From assembly GCA_900549375.1 (NCBI GenBank), contig URNY01000168.1:1-5027 (forward strand): a stretch of DNA of 5,027 nt, in the 5' to 3' direction. A program made the translations under genes and the position numbers. The notes under the pieces are model-generated. The model ran no database searches, had not been told where the DNA came from, and saw only the letters and a list, made by a program, of their open reading frames with translations. The stretch's first letter is position 1. Each line of letters starts with the position of its first letter. This document shows positions 1 through 4,246 of this stretch, in pieces. Origin of the DNA: an uncultured Bacteroidales bacterium. GTDB taxonomy: Bacteria; Bacteroidota; Bacteroidia; Bacteroidales; Muribaculaceae.

Positions 1-1614
1 GCGATAGACGCGTATAGATTCTCGCAGCCGGACCTCAGGGGAACGGCACGGTTTATGTCGATGGGAGGTGCCTTCGGCGCTCTCGGAGGCGATCTGTCAT
101 CCCTTTCGCAAAACCCGGCAGGTATCGGCGTATACAGAAGCAATGAAATCGGCTTTACACTCGACCTCGATTTCCAGAATGCAAAATCCACTTCGCCCGG
201 TTTCAATACCACTCAGAACCAGACGAAGTTCTATCTCGACAATATAGGCGGCGTAGCCACATTGCGTCTTCCGAGTTCGACAGTGCCCAATCTCAATTTC
301 GGCTTTACTTACAATAAAGCCGTTTCTTTCAACAGAAGATATCGCGGCGCCATGGGTTTAGCAACGTCGATGACCAACTATATGGCCGGAATCGCCAACA
401 ACGAGGGAATCACTGTTGCCGATGTCTCTTCGACCGGCACCTATGACCCCTATAATCCTACCGACGGCGGTATCGCTGCGCCATGGCTCACGATTCTCGG
501 ATATGATTCTTTCCTGATCAATCCTGAGGGAAATCCCGACAACCCCAACTGGAACGGTCTCTACGGCAACGGTACGTACGGCACAGGAAGTTTCGATGTC
601 ACTGAATCCGGAAGCGTCGATGAATACAACATCGCCTTGGGTGGAAACATCAGCAACGTGGTATTCTGGGGTATGAATTTCGACATTATCAATTTCGATT
701 ACAAGATAGATGCCTTGTGGGGGGAGAGTCTCGACAATGCTTATGTAGTGAACCACAACAATAATCAGCTCGGAGTGACAAACGCAGACTGGGGTATGCG
801 CAATCTTTATCGCGCAAACGGCACGGGATTCAACTATCAGCTCGGCGTGATCGTGAAGCCTGTCCAGGAGTTGCGGCTCGGTCTGGCATTCCACACTCCG
901 ACATGGTATAATCTGACGGAAACTTTCTCTGCATCGACCCAGCTCAATGCCTACAACAGCGTGGTCGGAGCCAAAACCAACAACGGATATGCCGGGTCCA
1001 ACGAAGTGAACTTCACTTCCCCCTGGAAGCTGATTGTCAGCGCAGCCGGAGTGATAGGCAGCAAGTTTATCATTTCAGCCGATTATGAATGGAACGGCTA
1101 TAACAATATGAAGTTCTCCGAACCGAACAGTTATTACGGCTACGACGGCTGGTATGACTATGACGACTGGGGTGATTTCTCGGGAGCGCCCGCTACCCGC
1201 AGCGGATATGATTCATTCGGCGCCACAAACAATGACGTTAAGAATATTTACAGAAGCACCAATACTCTGCGTGTGGGAGCGGAATATCGCATCACTCCGC
1301 AGTTCAGCGTCCGCGCCGGATATAGCTTCGTTTCATCGCCCGTGAAAGCAGAGGCCTCCAATAACCGCGAGACCATCTATACGGCCGGTACACTTCCCGA
1401 CTATAGATTCGACAACACCACTAACTACGTGACCTGCGGTCTTGGCTACAAGCACAACGGTTTCTATGTGGACCTTGCCTACGTCTACAAACACATGAAT
1501 TCCGAATATCATGCCTTCACACCTGATCCCACCGTTCCCGAGATACCGAGTCCTCAGGCCAAGCTCAGCCTGAACAACTCTCGCCTGATCCTATCGGCCG
1601 GCTTCAAGTTCTAA
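1..1614 (+). CDS. OmpP1/FadL-family outer-membrane beta-barrel protein (5' end missing)
   Basis: The reading frame is open from base 1, so the gene begins upstream; 537 residues are visible and probably only a signal peptide is missing. The Met codon at 55 is internal, because the 18 codons before it (AIDAYRFSQPDLRGTARF) already belong to the mature start typical of this family. The motif MGGAFGALGGDLSSLSQNPAG near residues 21-41 is the conserved N-terminal hatch-like region of OmpP1/FadL/TodX proteins. The remainder alternates short strands with Asn/Tyr/Gly-rich loops, as expected for a barrel. It ends in LILSAGFKF, with a terminal Phe that fits a BAM recognition strand. Known family role: uptake of hydrophobic compounds across the outer membrane; Bacteroidetes members are often labelled hemin receptor without proof. 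The substrate here cannot be told. Residues about 378-393 are an unusual Tyr/Asp/Trp-rich stretch, probably an exposed loop. A terminator follows directly, so this is the last gene of its transcript. Confidence 0.9.
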   Translation, partial: AIDAYRFSQPDLRGTARFMSMGGAFGALGGDLSSLSQNPAGIGVYRSNEIGFTLDLDFQNAKSTSPGFNTTQNQTKFYLDNIGGVATLRLPSSTVPNLNFGFTYNKAVSFNRRYRGAMGLATSMTNYMAGIANNEGITVADVSSTGTYDPYNPTDGGIAAPWLTILGYDSFLINPEGNPDNPNWNGLYGNGTYGTGSFDVTESGSVDEYNIALGGNISNVVFWGMNFDIINFDYKIDALWGESLDNAYVVNHNNNQLGVTNADWGMRNLYRANGTGFNYQLGVIVKPVQELRLGLAFHTPTWYNLTETFSASTQLNAYNSVVGAKTNNGYAGSNEVNFTSPWKLIVSAAGVIGSKFIISADYEWNGYNNMKFSEPNSYYGYDGWYDYDDWGDFSGAPATRSGYDSFGATNNDVKNIYRSTNTLRVGAEYRITPQFSVRAGYSFVSSPVKAEASNNRETIYTAGTLPDYRFDNTTNYVTCGLGYKHNGFYVDLAYVYKHMNSEYHAFTPDPTVPEIPSPQAKLSLNNSRLILSAGFKF

Positions 1615-1636
1615 AAATCTCGACAATCCAAATATG

Positions 1637-1675
1637 AACGTCCCGTAGCTCGACTGCGGGACGTTTCCTATTTTA
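1637..1675 (+). terminator. Intrinsic terminator after the outer-membrane protein gene
   Basis: Bases 1637-1648 pair with 1654-1665: a 12-bp stem with one T-G wobble (1646/1656) and a 5-base loop, CTCGA. The left arm begins AACGTCCCG and the right arm ends CGGGACGTT. A T-rich tail (TTTCCTATTTT) follows. The wobble forms a pair only in plus-strand RNA, matching the direction of the gene it closes, 22 bases past that gene's stop codon. Confidence 0.88.
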
Positions 1676-1702
1676 GTGGTTTTGCTAAAATTTGTATCTT
1701 TG
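1671..1702 (+). promoter_or_regulatory. Bacteroidetes-type promoter for the kinase gene
   Basis: TATCTTTG at 1695-1702 matches the Bacteroidetes -7 consensus TAnnTTTG exactly. A T-rich -33 candidate (TTTT/TTTA at 1671-1675) sits 19-20 bases upstream, inside the T-tail of the preceding terminator. The expected transcription start falls around 1707-1709, at the ATG of the kinase gene, which implies a leaderless or nearly leaderless message. Confidence 0.65.
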
Positions 1703-1706
1703 CCGT

Positions 1707-2207
1707 ATGAATCGCTCTTTATCATCCGGCTTTTTTGTGGAAAGAAATTCGAGAGAGAATAATTACTCTGAAGATTTAGTCCGCAATAGCTTCACCGATA
1801 AAAATATCTGTGGGGAAAGCACGTCTTGCATTGTCTATCATACGCGCTGGCAGGGATTGCGGGTGGCCGTAAAACGTCTGAAGGCCGAGTATCGCACGGA
1901 TCCGAGGTATGTGGAATCTTATCGGAAGGAGTATCAGCTCGGCCGGCAATTGAAGCATGACGCGCTGCCGGTCTATCGTGAAATGCATGAGGATGCCAAT
2001 GAAGTCTATATCGTGATGGACTTCATAGATGGGGTATCGCTGAAAGGTTTTCTTGCTTCCGATGACGGGCCGGAATATTTCAGTTCGTTGGATAATCTCA
2101 AAAGATTCCTCACTCAGTTGTTGGGCGTAGTCGCTTATCTGCATCGTTCCGGAATCATTCATTGCGACATCAAGCCGGCGAACATAATGCTTTCGCCACA
2201 GCGATAG
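1707..2207 (+). CDS. Kinase segment 1: N-lobe and catalytic loop, truncated at 166 residues
   Basis: This is the only part with a promoter and a plausible start, so a 166-residue product could be made. ATG 1707 was chosen over the in-frame TTG at 1692 because the TTG precedes and overlaps the -7 box. GTG 1737 is another in-frame option, without a clear ribosome site. Visible landmarks: a degenerate glycine loop (CGESTSCIVY, residues 35-44), the ATP-anchoring Lys56 in VAVKRLK, the helix-C Glu75 in RKEYQLGRQLKH, the hinge YIVMDFIDG, and the catalytic loop IHCDIKPAN (151-159) with Asp154, Lys156 and Asn159. The HRD arginine is replaced by Cys. The frame ends in SPQR-TAG, just short of the activation segment, so catalysis is not expected. 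Confidence 0.7.
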   Translation: MNRSLSSGFFVERNSRENNYSEDLVRNSFTDKNICGESTSCIVYHTRWQGLRVAVKRLKAEYRTDPRYVESYRKEYQLGRQLKHDALPVYREMHEDANEVYIVMDFIDGVSLKGFLASDDGPEYFSSLDNLKRFLTQLLGVVAYLHRSGIIHCDIKPANIMLSPQR

Positions 2208-2547
2208 GGGAGTGATGCTGCTTGATCTTGATAAGTCTTACTCCGACAGCTTGGATTTGACTCACGGCGGCACGGCATTTATGAGCGATCCGTTGGCTGA
2301 AGGGGAGATGCCGACAGCTATTAAGGATTTCACTGCAATTGGCAATCTGATAGATTATATTGCGGAGAGAGTGCCTAAGTTTCCTGCCAAACGTTTCAGA
2401 AGATTCCGCAATGCATGCCGAAGTAAAGAAGCAACCGATGAACGACTCTCCTGGGCGTTGCAATCCCGGTCGGAATCCTATCTGTGGGCGATAGGAATCG
2501 CTGCAGTCTGCATAGCATGCGGAAGTTTATTATTTAAGTCAGACTAA
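2188..2547 (+). pseudogene. Kinase segment 2: metal-binding motif, C-lobe and TM helix (+1 frame)
   Basis: This frame is closed upstream by TAA at 2185-2187, so the crossover from segment 1 lies at 2188-2205. A GTG at 2212 could be called as a start but has no sensible N-terminus there. MLLDLDKSYSDS carries DLD (2224-2232) where most kinases have DFG. GGTAFMSDP fits the P+1 loop, KDFTAIGNLIDYI fits helix F with its conserved Asp, and RFRRFRNACRSKEATDERL fits the closing helices of a compact C-lobe. A hydrophobic helix of about 19 residues (2479-2535) then forms a single membrane span. The frame runs into TAA at 2545-2547; the following base frame continues the protein as YYLSQTKVDSEQEQPSQQ. 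Confidence 0.7.
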
Positions 2548-2932
2548 GGTAGATTCAGAGCAGGAGCAACCCTCTCAACAGACGATGCTTGCGGAGGAAA
2601 GTGACACTGTCAGGATAATCGAAAGAATTGTTCCCGGGCAAAGTGCAAATCCGGCTCCCGATCAATCCCAATCCCAGGCCAAGCTCGTTGCCGATGATTT
2701 CGACAATCGGATGTCCGTTTTTATTCTGGAGGCAGAGGCGGCAATGGCATCGTTGCGAAATGGAAATGCTTCAGACAAAGAGATAAGGAATATGATTTTT
2801 CAGATGGTTGAATCATACTATTCAAAGTACCAGTCTTTGCTCAGTGACTATAAGTCGGAAAATCACGATATGCCGGGAATCGATGTGGGAGATGGCGGTA
2901 GCAAGAGCCTCCGAACGCAGCAAGGCCACTAA
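2516..2932 (+). pseudogene. Kinase segment 3: extracytoplasmic linker and helical domain
   Basis: Read in the third frame, open from after TAG 2513-2515. It begins with a polar linker rich in Gln, Ser and Pro (VDSEQEQPSQQ, then ANPAPDQSQSQ). Predicted helices follow, rich in Glu, Ala and aromatic residues (about 2700-2850: NRMSVFILEAEAAMASLRN and MVESYYSKYQSLLSDYKS). An ATG at 2585 could be mistaken for a gene start, but there is no promoter or clear ribosome site, and the 20 codons before it continue the same linker. I do not recognise a named domain. By position after the TM helix it would lie outside the inner membrane, as a sensor or stalk. The frame ends at TAA 2930-2932 in residues that no longer look natural. 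Confidence 0.6.
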
Positions 2933-3008
2933 ATTGTTGCAACAGTTCACGCAGGCTGCGTCCGATACTCTTGAACTACATCGCGCACATACACATCTGT
3001 CCGATTGA
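2883..3008 (+). pseudogene. Kinase segment 4: C-terminal helical tail
   Basis: A further +1 step, most simply one surplus G in GGG 2887-2889, joins IDV to EMAVARASERSKATKLL and then QQFTQAASDTLELHRAHTHLSD, ending at TGA 3006-3008. Its amphipathic helical character fits the end of segment 3, whereas segment 3's own continuation (GDGGSKSLRTQQGH) looks like random sequence. The window shows no obvious terminator between here and the convergent gene ending at 3053. Confidence 0.5.
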
Positions 3009-3052
3009 GCCGGGAGCGCTATTTGATCGTCTCGTAAAGCTCCTTAGCTCAT

Positions 3053-3604
3053 TTATGCGATAATCTCGATAGATGTGAGGCCGCCATCCTTCGCACCCCG
3101 GTACGGGCCGAGCAAACGTTCTCCACGCCACACTCCCTTGACAAGGAATTCCTGTCCAAGGACGAGATGGGTGAGTTTGATCTTATCTCCTTTCAGCAGT
3201 TTGCTGTTTTTTGCTTCATTGATAATGAAGGTGTCGTCTCCACTATAGGTGATTACAATGATTCGTGATGGCTCCCATTTAAGCTGTATCTGCGTGCCGA
3301 TTGCGAGATCCTTGACATCAATGGATTCCATGAATGTAAAATCGGAAGAATAATCATTTTCCCCGATTTCCCGGAGAAGCGCTTTGTAATTCTCGTATCC
3401 CAGCCACTTAGCCAAGATATCCATAGTGCTTACATGTGGCGTACGATTGCGTTCCGGAGAAGATTCCCCTACCAAACCGAGCATCCTCTTTACTGTCGTC
3501 TCGCCGATTCCAATCTTGTCGGCAAGCGACGCGCAGTCAGCCGAATACACTTTCTCCTTGCCATACTTGTCGAGTATCTTCTGAATGATGGATTGAGACA
3601 GCAT
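3053..3604 (-). CDS. Putative DNA-binding regulator: HTH-like N-terminus plus beta-rich C-terminal domain
   Basis: An intact 183-residue cytoplasmic protein with no signal peptide or membrane helix. Residues 22-45 (ADCASLADKIG, then GETTVKRMLGLV) read as a helix-turn-helix: a first helix, a short turn and a recognition-type helix. Residues 57-78 (HVSTMDILAKWLGYENYKAL) form a second helical pair. This arrangement recurs in uncharacterised Bacteroidetes proteins in which a TLxRxxG-type helix is followed by a TLDILAxYLGY motif. Residues about 95-183 alternate short beta strands and turns (GTQIQLKW, RIIVITYSG, NSKLLKGDKIKL, GPYRGAKDGGLTSI), probably a small barrel or sensor domain. I know no experimental function; a DNA-binding role is inferred from the N-terminus. 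It has its own promoter and an AAAGGA ribosome site, and ends convergently with the broken kinase gene, 44 bases away. Start ATG 3604 is supported by both upstream signals. Confidence 0.78.
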   Translation of the reverse strand: MLSQSIIQKILDKYGKEKVYSADCASLADKIGIGETTVKRMLGLVGESSPERNRTPHVSTMDILAKWLGYENYKALLREIGENDYSSDFTFMESIDVKDLAIGTQIQLKWEPSRIIVITYSGDDTFIINEAKNSKLLKGDKIKLTHLVLGQEFLVKGVWRGERLLGPYRGAKDGGLTSIEIIA

Positions 3605-3606
3605 GA

Positions 3607-3612
3607 TCCTTT
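3607..3612 (-). promoter_or_regulatory. Ribosome binding site of the HTH-like gene
   Basis: On the minus strand AAAGGA lies two bases before ATG 3604-3602. The spacing is short for a classical Shine-Dalgarno site, but the purine run is clear in an otherwise AT-rich leader and supports this start. Confidence 0.5.
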
Positions 3613-3641
3613 ATATTTGTTTTGATACAATCGAATAATCG

Positions 3642-3672
3642 CAAAATTATAGGGATTTGCCGACATCCGCAA
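3642..3672 (-). promoter_or_regulatory. Bacteroidetes-type promoter for the HTH-like gene
   Basis: Minus strand: TAATTTTG (3649-3642) matches the -7 consensus TAnnTTTG, and TTGC (3672-3669) is a near match to the -33 TTTG box with exactly 19 bases between. Transcription would start near 3635, leaving a leader of about 30 bases before the ATG at 3604. The gene can therefore be expressed independently of the BspA-like remnant upstream. Confidence 0.68.
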
Positions 3673-3729
3673 GCTATGGACAAACTGAATCATTATCAAC
3701 ATTTCACCGTGCAATATAGCCTATCACAG

Positions 3730-3996
3730 TCATTTTACAGCGATTTTCTTAATTATGTCACCCTGTCGGATTATGTATATGCCAGGGGCTTGACCATACT
3801 CCTTATTTTCTATTTTTACTCCTTCCATTGTATAAACCTCATATGGTACTGATGGATTGACATCTTCCATTACCTCATTTACGTTGGAATTGTCGAATTC
3901 CTTTATAGTGGAAAAACTATTCCATGGATTGGTGTTTTGATAATTGAAAACAGCCCCTTCGGGTACCCATAATGTTGCATTATTCAAGTTTCGCAA
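3730..3996 (-). pseudogene. 3' remnant of a BspA-like leucine-rich-repeat surface protein
   Basis: Only the C-terminal end survives. NATLWVPEGAVFNYQNTNPW followed by NSFSTIKEF is the closing unit of a BspA/LRR_5 repeat array; such proteins commonly end repeats with a TLYVPEG...Y...W..F pattern. A linker then leads to PYEVYTMEGVKIENKEYGQA and PGIYIIRQGDIIKKIAVK, a small C-terminal beta domain of the kind that ends many secreted Bacteroidetes proteins (sorting-domain-like: YT..G..., APGIYI). Family members are exported, usually several hundred residues long, with a signal peptide and many repeats; none of that is present. The frame is open only back to base 4017, and its first residues (MRNL and before) are encoded by a palindromic repeat, so the authentic part starts about 3984. 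The stretch is visibly richer in A+T than its neighbours. No promoter or real start codon is seen; translation is unlikely. Confidence 0.75.
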
Positions 3997-4018
3997 GTTG
4001 AACTTGCGAAACTTGAAT
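3982..4018. repeat. Perfect 18-bp-arm palindrome, left end of the element
   Basis: ATTCAAGTTTCGCAAGTT (3982-3999) is followed by a single G (4000) and then its exact reverse complement AACTTGCGAAACTTGAAT (4001-4018). Each arm holds two copies of AAGTT (or AACTT) nine bases apart, giving four half-sites. No T-run follows on either strand, so a classical intrinsic terminator is not the obvious reading. Confidence 0.92.
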
Positions 4019-4032
4019 CATTTATTTAGTTT

Positions 4033-4129
4033 CCCAAATAATCTCATCTCTTGCTCGGGAGAGTCGCGTAGCGACTGCACTTAGGGAAGTGCTGTCGCTC
4101 CGCGACAGGGTGAAGAAAGAGAGTTTGGG
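4033..4129. repeat. Closed domain of three abutting hairpins
   Basis: CCCAAA (4033-4038) can pair with TTTGGG (4124-4129) and CTCTT (4048-4052) with AAGAG (4117-4121), enclosing three hairpins with no unpaired bases between them. These are AGTCGC-GTA-GCGACT (4062-4076), GCACTT-AGGG-AAGTGC (4077-4092) and TGTCGC-TCC-GCGACA (4093-4107). The three hairpin stems are perfect; the enclosing stems are weaker and interrupted. Confidence 0.7.
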
Positions 4130-4132
4130 TTT

Positions 4133-4172
4133 CCGCGCACATCCTCGGGCTAACGCCCTGCGATGTACGCGG
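4133..4172. repeat. Long hairpin with GGGC-TAAC-GCCC tip
   Basis: CCGCGCACATC (4133-4143) pairs with GATGTACGCGG (4162-4172): 11 positions with one C-A mismatch (4138/4167) that becomes a G-U pair on the minus strand. After a 3x3 internal loop, GGGC (4147-4150) pairs with GCCC (4155-4158) around the loop TAAC. Confidence 0.78.
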
Positions 4173-4186
4173 TTAACAGGCCATGT

Positions 4187-4201
4187 AGTCGCTCCGCGAC
4201 T
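4187..4201. repeat. AGTCGC-TCC-GCGACT hairpin
   Basis: A perfect 6-bp stem with a TCC loop, repeating the core (GTCGCTCCGCGAC) of the hairpin at 4093-4107. The exact recurrence of a 13-base hairpin core about 95 bases apart shows internal repetition within the element. Confidence 0.75.
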
Positions 4202-4214
4202 TGCCTCGTCAAAT

Positions 4215-4238
4215 CTCAAATTTCATGCGAAACTTGAG
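4215..4238. repeat. Imperfect palindrome, right end of the element
   Basis: CTCAAATTTC (4215-4224) faces GAAACTTGAG (4229-4238) around the loop ATGC: 9 of 10 positions pair. The one A-C mismatch (4220/4233) becomes a U-G pair on the minus strand. It shares TGCGAAACTTGA with the left-end palindrome and looks like a diverged, shortened copy of it. It lies 8 bases beyond the methyltransferase stop codon, so in minus-strand RNA it would be the first structure after translation ends. Confidence 0.75.
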
Positions 4239-4246
4239 TTATTGAG

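Larger units (their letters stand above)
1707..3008 (+). pseudogene. Membrane-anchored Ser/Thr protein kinase, broken by three +1 frameshifts
   Basis: The pieces lie in three frames but in correct order form one protein. The kinase N-lobe and catalytic loop (1707-2207, ending after HCDIKPANIML) are followed one frame over by the metal-binding motif LLDLDKSY and C-lobe (from about 2188). A transmembrane helix (SYLWAIGIAAVCIACGSLLF) ends near 2535. Another +1 shift leads into a Gln/Ser/Pro-rich linker and an acidic helical region (about 2520-2890). A third shift leads into a helical tail ending at TGA 3006-3008. Each step equals one extra base: within 2188-2205, within 2516-2547, and probably in the GGG at 2887-2889. 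Removing one base at each gives about 432 continuous residues with no other stop. Family knowledge: Hanks-type kinases with a TM helix and an extracytoplasmic tail signal at the inner membrane. As read, the product stops before the metal-binding Asp and should be inactive. Sequencing errors are an alternative, but neighbouring genes are clean. Confidence 0.82.
3982..4238 (-). repeat. Non-coding folded element with related terminal palindromes (possible MITE/REP-like element or structured RNA)
   Basis: Both ends carry palindromes sharing the 12-mer TGCGAAACTTGA (within 3982-4018 and 4215-4238). Between them are an enclosed domain with three hairpins (4033-4129) and separate hairpins at 4133-4172 and 4187-4201. 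The trinucleotide-loop hairpin GTCGC-TCC-GCGAC occurs twice and its variant GTCGC-GTA-GCGAC once. Short reading frames cross the element on both strands, but they run through the hairpins and resemble no protein I know. It begins 8 bases past the methyltransferase stop codon and overlaps the broken edge of the BspA-like remnant. Strand is given as minus because two A-C mismatches become G-U pairs there; this is suggestive only. No transposase is present, so mobility would need to be supplied elsewhere. It could equally act as a 3'-end stabiliser or terminator for the methyltransferase message. Confidence 0.6.

Noticed and set aside
358..894. 178-codon open frame on the minus strand
   Set aside because: It lies wholly inside the outer-membrane protein gene, has no promoter or recognisable domain, and its His/Val/Ile-rich translation is typical of an antisense shadow.
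2188..2207. Programmed +1 frameshifting as a normal way to make the kinase
   Set aside because: No clear slippery stop-codon context or upstream stimulator is seen, and three such sites in one gene would be unprecedented as far as I know. Mutation or sequencing error is simpler.
3009..3052. Bidirectional terminator between the convergent genes
   Set aside because: Only a 4-bp AGCT stem could be formed, with no adjacent T-run, so no terminator is claimed.
3622..3852. 76-codon open frame on the plus strand with a hydrophobic end
   Set aside because: It crosses the promoter of the HTH-like gene and runs antisense through the BspA-like remnant; no promoter or ribosome site supports it.
4146..4182. 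Possible integron attC site (TAAC and GTTAAC within a hairpin)
   Set aside because: The required paired core sites RYYYAAC and GTTRRRY are not present in the right order and spacing, and there are no gene cassettes or integrase.
3982..4238. CRISPR array
   Set aside because: The repeats are palindromic hairpins of differing length and spacing, with no regular repeat-spacer pattern and no cas genes.
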